Shown: positions 1 to 7,797, counted from the first letter of the stretch. The stretch: 10,417 nt of DNA from Deltaproteobacteria bacterium (GCA_017990795.1 JAGNNG010000027.1:1-10417), one strand, 5' to 3'. Notes: generated by a model not told the origin, from the sequence alone. Made by a program: numbers and translations.

Positions 1-1183
1 TTTGCAGCGAGTTCATGCCCGCCTGCAGCATGTTCTGCTGCATATTCGCCGCTTGCATCTGCAGCGATGGATCACCGACCAGCGGCGGCAGAGGTGGCAG
101 CGGACCTTCACTCTCTAGCCCTTGCGCAACGTCTTGCATGGTCTGAAAGCGCCGGTCGCGGTCCTTTTCCATCGCGCGCAGACAGACTGCTTCCAGCTCG
201 GGCGGGATCGGGATGCGACAGCGACGGCTGGGAGGCTCTGGCATCTCGAACATGTGCTTGGTCAGCGTGCCCATGAACGTTTCTGCTTGGAAGGGCACAC
301 GCCCCGTCAGCATCTCGTACAAGATGCAGCCGAGCGCATAGATGTCGACGCGGTGATCCGGAACCTCGCCGCGCGCTTGCTCTGGCGACATGTACTCGGG
401 GGTACCAAAGATCATGCCTGTGCGCGTCAGGCGCCCTGGGCCTTCCTCGATGGTGCTCATCTTGGCGATGCCGAAGTCCAAGACTTTTACAAAGTCGGTG
501 CGGCCCTCGCGCTCGATTAGGTAGATATTTTCGGGCTTTAGATCGCGGTGAACGATCTTCTTGGTGTGCGCTGCGGCCAGAGCTCGGCAGATCTGCAGGG
601 CAATATGACGAACCCGCGCAGCCGGCAGAGAGCCCGCCTTTTGAATCAGCTGCGCCAGATCTTGGCCTTCCAGGTACTCCATCGCAAAGAACACAGAGCC
701 TGAGGCCGTCTCGCCAAAGTCGTAGACCTCGACGATATTTTCGTGCCCGATGCGAGCAGCCGCGCGAGCTTCCTGGATAAAGCGCTGCACCAGATCGGCT
801 TTGTGCGCAAAGTCTTGCGACAGGATCTTGATCGCTACCTTGCGCTCGATGACGACGTGCTCGGCCAGGTAGACCGCGCCCATGCCGCCAGCCCCGAGCT
901 TTTGCAGGACTTTGTAGCGCTCGCCGAGGATCGTGCCCAGATAGGGGTCAGGAGCCTCGGTCATGCGGGCAAGCTTCGCCTCGGCATCTTCAGCTTGGGC
1001 ATCTGCGCGCGCTGCTACGGCGGCTTCGTCATCGGCAGCAGCGGAGCTAGTCGCTGCAGGCTGTGCACTAGCAGACGCAGCCTGTCCGATTGCGGGAGGC
1101 GAGATCGGCGGCTTGGCAGACGGCTGTGCTGGCCGTTCGGCACCTCGGACAGAGGCATCGTCCGGCTTATTGGGTGTCGGCAC
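1..1183 (-). CDS. Ser/Thr protein kinase, C-terminus beyond the window
   Basis: Eukaryote-like (Hanks-type) Ser/Thr kinase that transfers ATP phosphate to Ser/Thr of protein partners, probably cytoplasmic as far as seen. From a GTG at 1183, 394 residues are visible. Residues 1-80 are a Pro/Ala-rich linker. The kinase domain spans about 90-355: glycine loop LGAGGMGAVY (96-105), Lys119 in AIKIL, alpha-C Glu138, catalytic HRDLKPEN (212-219, Asp214), DFG (236-238), GTPEYMSPE (260-268) and Asp280. All catalytic residues are present, so it should be active. A Pro stretch (361-368) leads into a Met/Gln-rich tail that runs off the window. An in-frame stop at 1196-1198 limits the N-terminus, leaving only GTG 1183 (GGGAG three bases upstream) or ATG 964 just before the kinase domain. 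I chose GTG because the linker reads as protein, but the start is unsure. It follows the kinase gene at 1400-3169 by 216 bp and may share its operon. Confidence 0.92.
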   Translation of the reverse strand, partial: MPTPNKPDDASVRGAERPAQPSAKPPISPPAIGQAASASAQPAATSSAAADDEAAVAARADAQAEDAEAKLARMTEAPDPYLGTILGERYKVLQKLGAGGMGAVYLAEHVVIERKVAIKILSQDFAHKADLVQRFIQEARAAARIGHENIVEVYDFGETASGSVFFAMEYLEGQDLAQLIQKAGSLPAARVRHIALQICRALAAAHTKKIVHRDLKPENIYLIEREGRTDFVKVLDFGIAKMSTIEEGPGRLTRTGMIFGTPEYMSPEQARGEVPDHRVDIYALGCILYEMLTGRVPFQAETFMGTLTKHMFEMPEPPSRRCRIPIPPELEAVCLRAMEKDRDRRFQTMQDVAQGLESEGPLPPLPPLVGDPSLQMQAANMQQNMLQAGMNSLQ

Positions 1184-1399
1184 TGTCTCCCAAGATTATC
1201 ACAGAGACTAGGTGGAGACTATCGCTTCGTCCTCGTCGTTGTGTCCGTGGGCGAGCGAGCCAAGCGGGGGACTCTGAGGGCGTAGTGACAGAGCTTGCGC
1301 AGCTGGCTTTGGCGGCGATCGTACCGTGTACCGAAAGTGACCGAGGCAGCCCTGCGGGGAAAAGCAGCGCATACGCCACTACGGGTTTGTGCCGCCTAG

Positions 1400-3169
1400 C
1401 TATTTCTGGAACGGATTGCGCAGCCCGCTGGGCAGACCCGTGGAACCCGTACCATTTTTTGGCTTGCCGGTATTTTTGCCGGTGTTCTTTTTGCCGCTGT
1501 CGCGCTTGCCAGTCGGGCGTCCCTGTTTTTCCAGGGGGACGTCGATGTTGTCGTCTTTTTCGGGCGACAGGTCGTCAACATAGCTATCAAAGCCCTTCTT
1601 GCGGACTTCGATGTGCATTGCCGAGCCTTTTTTGTGCGACAGCCGCAGCGGCGTCACACCACGATTTTCGCCGTCGATAACCACATCCGCACCTGGTGGC
1701 TTTGAAGAAATCTGCAGCGTTACCAGTACGGGCTGCTCGACCACCGTAACCGGCGGCTTTTTCACTGGCACAACAGGCTCTGTGATCGGTGGCGGCTTGA
1801 GAGGCGGCGGCGGTGGCTTGACCGGCTCTTGGCTGACTAGGAAGTACACCAGCAGCACGATGACCACCAACAGCGCCCCGGCCACGGCTGCCAGGATCGA
1901 GCGCACGCGACGCGCCTTGACTGCTGGCAGGCCTTCTTGCGTGGGCCTTCCGGCGCGCTGGGTTGCCGCAATCTGCGCGGAGCCCATGGGGCCCGTGCCT
2001 GGTGGATAGCTGCTCTGCAGAGCCTGCGGCCCTGGCTGCGGAAAGCCCGCCATCCCCAGAGGCAGCTGCTGACCTTGAAGCTGGATCGGGCCAGAGCCAG
2101 GCTGCTGTCCGGGCTGGAACGTCGGTACGGCGGGCAGCTGCGGTGGGCTTGGGTTTTGCAAACCGGTGCCCGGAGGGTTGCTCAGGCGCGCGTCGTCAAT
2201 CACGACCCGACCCGACTTTAGCTCGGACTCGACCTGGGCCAGCGCTAGCTCCAGATCGCGCATGGAGGGGAAGCGCTGCTCTGGCTTTTTCGCCATCGTC
2301 CGCAGCACTACGGCTTCCAGCGAGGCCGGGATATTCTGCTCGGGCTTGCGCTTGCGTGGCGGAATGACCGGCTCAAACACGTGCTTGGTCAGCGTCTGCG
2401 CGGGTCGCTCGCCCAAAAACGGCACTGCGCCGGTCAGCATCTCGTACATGATGCAGCCGACGGCGTATTGGTCGACGCGGTGGTCAGTCTCTTGACCGGT
2501 GGCTTGCTCGGGCGACATGTACTCGGGGGTTCCCAGCACCATGCCGACCTGCGTGAGCTTCTGGCCGCCACCGACCTTGGCGATGCCAAAGTCGACGATC
2601 TTTACAAAGTCGCGCTGCCCTTCGCGCTCGAGCAAAAAGATGTTCTCGGGCTTTAGGTCGCGGTGGACGATGCCTTTGGTGTGCGCTGCGTGTAGACCGC
2701 GCGCCATCTGCGCTCCGATCGTACACACCCGCGACGACTCCATCGGACCTTCGGCGATCGCCTGGGCCAGCGTCGAGCCCTGCAAAAACTCCATCACGAA
2801 GTAGGCATGCCCGTCGGCGAGCACGCCAAAGTCCGTGATATCGACGATGTTGCTGTGATTGATCTTGGAGGCCGACTTGGCTTCTTGGATGAAGCGCTGC
2901 ACGGCGGCGGTATCCTGCGCGGCTTCCTTGCGCAGAATCTTGATCGCCACCGGCTTGTCGATCAGGACATGGCGGGCTTTGTAGACCACGCCCATGCCGC
3001 CTTCGCCTAGTCGCGACTCGATTGCGTACCGACCATCGATGGTCGTGTCTAAGATCGGGTCTACAACGGGTTCTTTGCCCGCCGGGTCCCCGGGCAGCTG
3101 GGTCCCGTCCCGAGGGCAAAACTCAAGCACGTCTGGGTACTTGATCTGGCACTGAGGACAAGTCTTCAC
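1400..3169 (-). CDS. Transmembrane Ser/Thr protein kinase with zinc ribbon and PEGA domain
   Basis: Complete 589-residue membrane-anchored Hanks-type kinase. The N-terminus carries a zinc-ribbon-like motif (C4, C7, C18, D21), common before myxobacterial kinases. Kinase domain about 48-310: LGEGGMGVVY (54-63), Lys77, Glu96, HRDLKPEN (169-176, Asp171), DFG (193-195), GTPEYMSPE (213-221), Asp233 and Arg299; all active-site residues are intact. A Pro/Gln/Gly-rich linker (330-420) leads to a basic stop-transfer patch (KARRVR) and one membrane helix (about 425-445). Outside the membrane are a Pro-rich spacer (450-480) and a PEGA domain (about 482-548, with PPGADVVIDG and G504-TPL), then a Lys/Gly-rich tail. 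PEGA domains are extracytoplasmic and thought to bind envelope or surface ligands, so an envelope-sensing kinase is likely (inference). The GTG start is supported by GAGG five bases upstream. It lies between the TPR-zincin gene and the second kinase, all on one strand. Confidence 0.96.
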   Translation of the reverse strand: MKTCPQCQIKYPDVLEFCPRDGTQLPGDPAGKEPVVDPILDTTIDGRYAIESRLGEGGMGVVYKARHVLIDKPVAIKILRKEAAQDTAAVQRFIQEAKSASKINHSNIVDITDFGVLADGHAYFVMEFLQGSTLAQAIAEGPMESSRVCTIGAQMARGLHAAHTKGIVHRDLKPENIFLLEREGQRDFVKIVDFGIAKVGGGQKLTQVGMVLGTPEYMSPEQATGQETDHRVDQYAVGCIMYEMLTGAVPFLGERPAQTLTKHVFEPVIPPRKRKPEQNIPASLEAVVLRTMAKKPEQRFPSMRDLELALAQVESELKSGRVVIDDARLSNPPGTGLQNPSPPQLPAVPTFQPGQQPGSGPIQLQGQQLPLGMAGFPQPGPQALQSSYPPGTGPMGSAQIAATQRAGRPTQEGLPAVKARRVRSILAAVAGALLVVIVLLVYFLVSQEPVKPPPPPLKPPPITEPVVPVKKPPVTVVEQPVLVTLQISSKPPGADVVIDGENRGVTPLRLSHKKGSAMHIEVRKKGFDSYVDDLSPEKDDNIDVPLEKQGRPTGKRDSGKKNTGKNTGKPKNGTGSTGLPSGLRNPFQK

Positions 3170-3174
3170 AGCCG

Positions 3175-3178
3175 CCTC
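3175..3178 (-). promoter_or_regulatory. Ribosome binding site deciding the GTG start of the zinc-ribbon/PEGA kinase
   Basis: On the minus strand GAGG stands five bases before GTG 3169. The resulting N-terminus begins MKTCPQC and so includes the whole zinc-ribbon motif, which supports this non-ATG start. The same bases overlap the TGA of the doubtful small ORF upstream. Confidence 0.7.
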
Positions 3179-3416
3179 AGCTTACCTTTGAGCTTGGTGT
3201 TTGGTCAATCCATCGTCTGAAAGACCACGAGGTCAGTACGCTCGCGGTTTGTCCTTCCGACGCCCAGGCCGACGCCCAGCCACTAAAATGATCAGCCCTT
3301 ACCCAGTCAGCGCGCTTGCCACCGCGACCCCTATTTTTCGGGATTTTTTGTGGGCTGTTTCTTCGCGCAGGGCCCTTTTGCGTGCTTGGCAGCGACGCTG
3401 CGTGGCTCATCGTCAT
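3177..3416 (-). CDS. Doubtful small ORF, 79 residues, between TPR gene and kinase
   Basis: I do not recognise this protein and am not sure it is real. For it: its ATG overlaps the TPR gene's stop as TAATG (3418-3414), a usual arrangement for translational coupling. GAGG lies nine bases before the ATG, and its TGA falls inside the Shine-Dalgarno sequence of the next kinase, so it would close the operon gap exactly. Against it: the predicted peptide is basic and low in hydrophobic pattern, has no recognisable domain and uses AGA/AGG/CGA arginine codons that neighbouring genes avoid. The interval may instead be a plain 246-bp spacer carrying the kinase promoter. Confidence 0.22.
   Translation of the reverse strand: MTMSHAASLPSTQKGPARRNSPQKIPKNRGRGGKRADWVRADHFSGWASAWASEGQTASVLTSWSFRRWIDQTPSSKVS
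3259..3281. repeat. Short direct repeat upstream of the PEGA kinase
   Basis: The 9-mer GACGCCCAG occurs at 3259-3267 and again at 3271-3279, a 12-bp period close to one helical turn. It lies about 90-110 bp before the kinase start, just downstream of a weak minus-strand promoter-like pair (CTGACT at 3310-3305 and TTTAGT at 3287-3282, 17-bp spacer). It could be a tandem protein-binding site or chance. Confidence 0.3.
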
Positions 3417-5041
3417 TACTGGAGGCCTCGCGCCGTCAGCTCTGCGTCATCTTCGCCGCGCAGGTGTCCCAGCTCATGCAGCAGGGTGGTGCGTATCTGC
3501 TCTGTTAACTCTTTGGGCGAGAGCACTGCGCGGAGTAGATTTTTTCGATATAGGAAAATCGTTCGCTCGTCGTTATCGACGGGCTTTTCGGGCCGCTGAT
3601 GGGCTGCCGGTGGGTGCTTGGCGACGGCGATGCTTTGCGGTGGCAGGGGCGTCCCGCGAAACATGCCCAAGATGGTGGGAGCTAGTGGCGGATCGTCTGC
3701 GACCAGATCGCTCACATCGGGTAGATCGACGGTTTGCAGGCTTACCTGCCGCAGCTCTGCTTGTTGCTCTTTGCTAAGAGCCTGCACTTCTTTTTCGACG
3801 AGCGCGCGGAACTCAGCTGGCCCGATAGCCAGCAGTGGTGGAAAAGCGTCGGGTACAAGCTGCTGCGCTTTGGCAAACTCTTGCTCGGCCAGCGCCTGCT
3901 TGCCTTGCATCTCGTAGACCAGTCCCAGGTTATAGTGTGCCCAGCCATCGCCCGGCGAGTGCTGCAGCACCTGCTGAAACGAGGTCTGGGCCTCGGCAAA
4001 GCGGCACAGCTCAAACAGCGTTAGCGCGCGCTCGAAGCGGGCTTGCATGCCGTGGCCGGGCTGACTGTTGGCGATCGCTTCGTCCAATCGACCTAGCGCG
4101 GCTTTGACCTGTCCCAGGTCCTTTAGCCCTTGCCCTTCCAATAGGAGCAGTCGAGCCAGCAGCGCTTGGCTGGGGCGGGCTGCCGGTGCCGCTCGCTCGC
4201 TATCGAGGTTGGCAGTATGAGTCTCTCGACTTCTGCCGTGAGGCTTCGGTCGTGCCAGGGCGCGGCTAGTCGATGCTGCACTGGCGAGGCTACGCTGCAG
4301 GAGCTGTTTGCCTCGGCGCGCATACTCCATGCCGATAGCTGTATTTTCATCGCTGGGTGGCAGCACATTGATAAAAAGCTCGGCTGCGGCAGCTAGCGTC
4401 TCAGGATCACTGGGATCGATGGCGAGAGCGTGGGTAAAAGCTGCTTGCGCCTGGTCTAAAAGTCCCAGCTCCTGAAGCGCGAGGCCACGGTTGTGGTGCG
4501 CTTCCACCGAGCGGCCCTCGATTCGTAGGGCTTCGTCAGCGCAGGCCAGCGCCGCTTCTTGAAGCTGAGTGACAGTCGAGCTTTTGGCTGCGGTTGTTGC
4601 AGGTGCAGAGCTAGCCTTGGTCTTGCCGCTACCGCCAGAGGTCCCGCTGTTTGCTGGCGAGTGGAGCCCTCGGTTTTGGTGCTGGATTGCTTGCTCAAAC
4701 AGGTCTGCCGATCTTGCCAGCAGGACCGATAGTGAGCGAGGTGGAGAAAGCGCAGTGTCTTCCGCAAAGCAGCGCTGCAGAGGCCTGTCTTCAGCTGCTG
4801 CGCCATGAGAAGTGGCTTTGGTTGTGACGGTGTGCGATGAGCCGCTTGCTGGCGCGGGAACTGTGCTGGGCACTGGCTGACAGTCGCAAGGCGCAGGCGG
4901 GGGTGTTGCAGGATGAGGCGCGCGGCAGCTTAGCTGTAGGCACAGGCCAGCTCCGACGAGACCAAGCGCAAGCTGCGTGGTTAGCGACGACACTTCGAGA
5001 AGTATGGCAGAAAACGAAAGCAGCGAGAATGCACTGCCCAT
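3416..5041 (-). CDS. TPR protein with C-terminal minimal zincin metallopeptidase domain
   Basis: 541 residues from ATG 5041, or 525 from an in-frame GTG at 4993 (codon 17). The N-terminus is hydrophobic (about 20-38) and followed by Cys34, Cys39 and a Pro/Ala/Ser-rich stretch with CDC (52-54). This resembles a signal peptide, possibly of a lipoprotein, but neither Cys has a good lipobox. Degenerate TPR units are seen around 181-214, 297-330, 333-365 and 366-399. The last 135 residues match the zincin_1 family (PF06262): an acidic helix near 413-432, LGMFRGTPL (458-466), TIFLYRKNL (494-502) and HELGHLRGEDD (522-532), which fits the family signature HExxHxxGxxD with ligands His522, His526 and Asp532 and catalytic Glu523. 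Activity of this family is poorly defined; proteolysis is inferred. The TPRs probably bind a partner or substrate. The start sits in a hairpin 42 bp after the helicase gene, so ATG versus GTG is open. Confidence 0.88.
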   Translation of the reverse strand: MGSAFSLLSFSAILLEVSSLTTQLALGLVGAGLCLQLSCRAPHPATPPPAPCDCQPVPSTVPAPASGSSHTVTTKATSHGAAAEDRPLQRCFAEDTALSPPRSLSVLLARSADLFEQAIQHQNRGLHSPANSGTSGGSGKTKASSAPATTAAKSSTVTQLQEAALACADEALRIEGRSVEAHHNRGLALQELGLLDQAQAAFTHALAIDPSDPETLAAAAELFINVLPPSDENTAIGMEYARRGKQLLQRSLASAASTSRALARPKPHGRSRETHTANLDSERAAPAARPSQALLARLLLLEGQGLKDLGQVKAALGRLDEAIANSQPGHGMQARFERALTLFELCRFAEAQTSFQQVLQHSPGDGWAHYNLGLVYEMQGKQALAEQEFAKAQQLVPDAFPPLLAIGPAEFRALVEKEVQALSKEQQAELRQVSLQTVDLPDVSDLVADDPPLAPTILGMFRGTPLPPQSIAVAKHPPAAHQRPEKPVDNDERTIFLYRKNLLRAVLSPKELTEQIRTTLLHELGHLRGEDDAELTARGLQ

Positions 5042-5062
5042 GCTGATTGCTATGGGCAGTGC
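5031..5062. repeat. Perfect 11-bp inverted repeat over the TPR gene start
   Basis: GCACTGCCCAT (5031-5041) and its exact reverse complement (5052-5062) flank a 10-base loop (5042-5051). In the minus-strand transcript this stem begins 21 nt after the helicase stop codon and contains the TPR gene's ATG in its 3' arm. There is no U tract behind it on either strand, so it is not a typical intrinsic terminator. It may be an RNA element hiding the ATG, a 3'-end stabiliser for the helicase message, or a DNA operator. Confidence 0.75.
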
Positions 5063-5083
5063 GATAGTAGCGCTGGGGGTGCG

Positions 5084-7792
5084 TTAGCGGCGGGCGCGCT
5101 CACACTGAATGGTGCGCTCGCCTAGCGCCTTGCCGTGCAGCGCCGTGATTACCGGCTCTGCTTGGGCATCTGGCACATAGAGGTAGGTGTGCGAGGTGTG
5201 CAGCTCCAGCGGATAGCGTGCCATGCCTTGCTGCTCGACGAACTGGCCGATGGACTCTTCGCTGATGTTGTCGCGGCGACCCAGGTTTAGATACAGCCGA
5301 GTCTCACCTTCGTTTACGGGTCGAGTCGCGGCCTGCCGGGAGTTACTGCGCCGACGAGACCGACGCTCGCCATCTGCGCTCTTGCTGCCGTCATCGCTGA
5401 CGCTGGCTTCGGGCGCTGCTTCTGGTGCCGTGGCCGCAGCGGGTGGTGCGATCGTCGCGGGTGCAGTCGGTGCAGCTGCCGCGCTTGTGGTGCCTGCTGC
5501 GGCTGTCGACGTGCGCGAGTCTACCCAGGCTTCCCAGAACTCACGGCCATCATCGGCATGAATGACATCGCTGGGACCTGGCACTGCGGTGCGCGCTTCT
5601 TGCGGCGGTCGACTACCCGAGCGGCCTCTGCGTCGGGAGCGCCGGCCACTTTCGCCACCTGCATCCTTGGCGGCGGCCTCGCCCGCTTCCCCACTGCCTG
5701 CCGCTGCCGCTTTCTCTGTGCTGGCTTTGGCGACGGCTGGTGCAGCTACAGGAGCGGTCACAGGCACTACCGCGGGGTCGGCCACGCTTACTACCGTAGC
5801 TTGTTCACGAGAGACTTCTGGCAGAGCGGCAGTCGCAGTCGCAGGCGCTTTGGCTGGGGTGCTACCGCTAGCGGTGCGTTCGTCTTGCTCACGCCGACGC
5901 TTGGAGAACCGCTCTTCTTGGTCGCCGCCGCGTCGGTCACGCCGTTTTCCGCGCTCGTCACCACGCTCGCGACGAGGCTCTGGCCGATCACTGCTGCGTG
6001 GCGCGCGCTCGCCTTCTACACGGGGCTCACTTTCTGATGGTGGTGCGGCATCGGCTTCCTTCGGTGGCACGCGAGTCGGCGCTGAGGCACGCTCTGCATC
6101 GCGGGCAGGGCGGTCATCGTGGCTCCGTCCGCGATGCTTCGGTCGTGAGTCTGCATCTGACTTGTGACTAGGCCGGTGTCCGGTGTCCACAGCAGGCTTG
6201 GCGGGCTGAAGCAGGTGCTGCTCCAGCAGGCTGGCGATGAGGCGCTCTCCCTCTTCGCTGCTGATGATCCGGCGGAGCAGCGAGCGGAACACGGGCGCTG
6301 GATCATGCAGCCCCAGGTCGGCCTGCAAGCGATCGAAGTACTGACCTTCGCGGATGGTCTGCAGATCGGCCTCGGTTGGCAGCGACCGCTCCTCGGGACG
6401 AATCTTGTAGGTCAGCTTTAGATAGTAGAAGTTGCCAAGCTCGCGCGGGCTGATGAGCGAGATGGCGACGCCACGCTTCCCAGCGCGACCGGTGCGACCG
6501 GTGCGGTGGACGTAGACCTCGGCGGACTCGGGGAAAGTGAAGTTAAAGACGTGAGACAGGTCGCTGATGTCGATACCGCGTGCGGCGACGTCGGTGGCCA
6601 CCAGATACTTTAGGTCTTTGGCCTTCATGCGGCCCATCACGCGCTCACGGTCCGACTGCGACAGGTCGCTGCTGATGGCCTCGGCATCTAGACCCTGGCT
6701 GCGCATGTACTCGGCCACGGTCGAAGTCTCTTCTCGGGTGTTGCAGAAAATGACCGCTGAGTCAGGCCGCTCGACTTCCAAGACGCGGAGCAGGTCACGG
6801 GTGCGCCCCATGCCCGGCACCATGTAGTAGGCGTGGGTAATCTCCGAGGCGCTGATGGAGCCCTCAGACATCTGGATCTGCAGCGGCGACTTCTGATGGC
6901 GACTGGCCAGCCGCACCACATCGTCCGGCATCGTCGCTGAGAACAGCAGCGTCTGTCGATTGAGCGGGCAGCGCTTGATGATCTCGATGATGTCTTCCAG
7001 AAAGCCCATCGATAGCATCTCGTCGGCTTCATCGAGTACCAGGGCGCGGATGCGGTCCAGATGCAGCGTGCCGCGACGGATGTGATCGAGGATGCGGCCT
7101 GGCGTTCCCGACACAAAGTGGCCGCCTGCGCGCAGCTGGTCCATCTGGCGACCCATGGGCGCGCCACCGTAGATCGGTACGACGGTCAGCGCTCGACGCT
7201 CGGCGATGCGACTGACTTCGGTGGACACTTGCAGCGCCAGCTCTCGCGTGGGGCCGAGCACCAACGCTTGCGGGTGGCCGTTTTTGACATCGGCTGCGGG
7301 GTCGATCACCGATTGAATAAGAGGGATGCCAAAAGCGGCGGTCTTTCCCGACCCGGTGCGTGACTGCACGATGAGATCGCGGCCAGCCAGGATGGGTCGA
7401 TAGACGCGGCGCTGGACCGGCAGGGGCTCGGTAAAGCCCATCGCGAGTAGCGCTTGGTGGATATCGTCCGCCAGGGCCATCTCAGCAAAGGTCTGGGGCG
7501 CGGCCCCGTAGTCCTCTTCGCTAAGCGGCAGGCTGGTGGCCGCTTTTGCTTCCACGTCGGTGCTGACTGCAGCAGCCGGGGTTGGCTCTGGAGCAGCCGA
7601 CGGCGCGGCTGGGACAGAGGCGGGTGACTCCGGAGTAGCAGCAGCGACGCTAGCAGCTTCGGTAGCTGCGATTGGGGCTGGCAGCTGCGCTTCAGCTGCG
7701 GAGGTCACCTCTGTGACGGTGGAAGCAGGGGCCTCTTGTGTCCCTACTTGGCCAGCGGGGGCGTCCGCGCTGACCGGCTCTTGTTCGTTCAT
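5084..7792 (-). CDS. deaD: DEAD-box ATP-dependent RNA helicase, DeaD/CsdA type, with DbpA-like RNA-binding domain
   Basis: 902-residue ATP-driven RNA unwinder; relatives act in ribosome assembly, mRNA decay and cold adaptation. Residues 1-100 are an Ala/Pro-rich disordered leader. The helicase core (about 102-465) is complete: Q motif (Phe102 to Gln127), motif I SRTGSGKT (144-151), Ia PTREL (181-185), Ib TPGR (230-233), II DEAD (254-257), III SAT (285-287), IV VIFCN (347-351), V ATDVAARGID (399-408) and VI HRTGRTGR (429-436). A linker of about 300 residues (530-828) is rich in Arg/Asp/Glu, then Ala/Pro, and holds two Arg/Ser clusters around a short FWEAW-containing island. The end (830-902, TRLYLNLGRRDNIS onward) matches the DbpA RNA-binding domain (PF03880) that directs DeaD/DbpA to structured RNA. 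The family is usually 450-630 residues, so the extra length is the two disordered regions. The start is fixed by AAAGGA five bases before ATG. It heads the leftward gene run. Confidence 0.96.
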   Translation of the reverse strand: MNEQEPVSADAPAGQVGTQEAPASTVTEVTSAAEAQLPAPIAATEAASVAAATPESPASVPAAPSAAPEPTPAAAVSTDVEAKAATSLPLSEEDYGAAPQTFAEMALADDIHQALLAMGFTEPLPVQRRVYRPILAGRDLIVQSRTGSGKTAAFGIPLIQSVIDPAADVKNGHPQALVLGPTRELALQVSTEVSRIAERRALTVVPIYGGAPMGRQMDQLRAGGHFVSGTPGRILDHIRRGTLHLDRIRALVLDEADEMLSMGFLEDIIEIIKRCPLNRQTLLFSATMPDDVVRLASRHQKSPLQIQMSEGSISASEITHAYYMVPGMGRTRDLLRVLEVERPDSAVIFCNTREETSTVAEYMRSQGLDAEAISSDLSQSDRERVMGRMKAKDLKYLVATDVAARGIDISDLSHVFNFTFPESAEVYVHRTGRTGRAGKRGVAISLISPRELGNFYYLKLTYKIRPEERSLPTEADLQTIREGQYFDRLQADLGLHDPAPVFRSLLRRIISSEEGERLIASLLEQHLLQPAKPAVDTGHRPSHKSDADSRPKHRGRSHDDRPARDAERASAPTRVPPKEADAAPPSESEPRVEGERAPRSSDRPEPRRERGDERGKRRDRRGGDQEERFSKRRREQDERTASGSTPAKAPATATAALPEVSREQATVVSVADPAVVPVTAPVAAPAVAKASTEKAAAAGSGEAGEAAAKDAGGESGRRSRRRGRSGSRPPQEARTAVPGPSDVIHADDGREFWEAWVDSRTSTAAAGTTSAAAAPTAPATIAPPAAATAPEAAPEASVSDDGSKSADGERRSRRRSNSRQAATRPVNEGETRLYLNLGRRDNISEESIGQFVEQQGMARYPLELHTSHTYLYVPDAQAEPVITALHGKALGERTIQCERARR

Positions 7793-7797
7793 GGGAA

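Noticed and set aside
1167..1379. 70-codon minus-strand frame between the two kinases
   Set aside because: GTG start without a ribosome binding site, overlaps the second kinase's start, and the peptide has no features beyond a short hydrophobic beginning.
743..1680. Plus-strand frames opposite the kinases
   Set aside because: They are antisense to conserved kinase sequence whose motifs read cleanly on the minus strand.
3331..3356. CCC/GGG hairpin followed by TTTTTT as a plus-strand terminator
   Set aside because: The stem is only 3-4 bp and no plus-strand gene ends there.
5558..6167. Long plus-strand frames opposite the helicase linker
   Set aside because: Antisense of the Arg/Ala-rich linker, where biased codons keep the other frames open; no domain or start signal.
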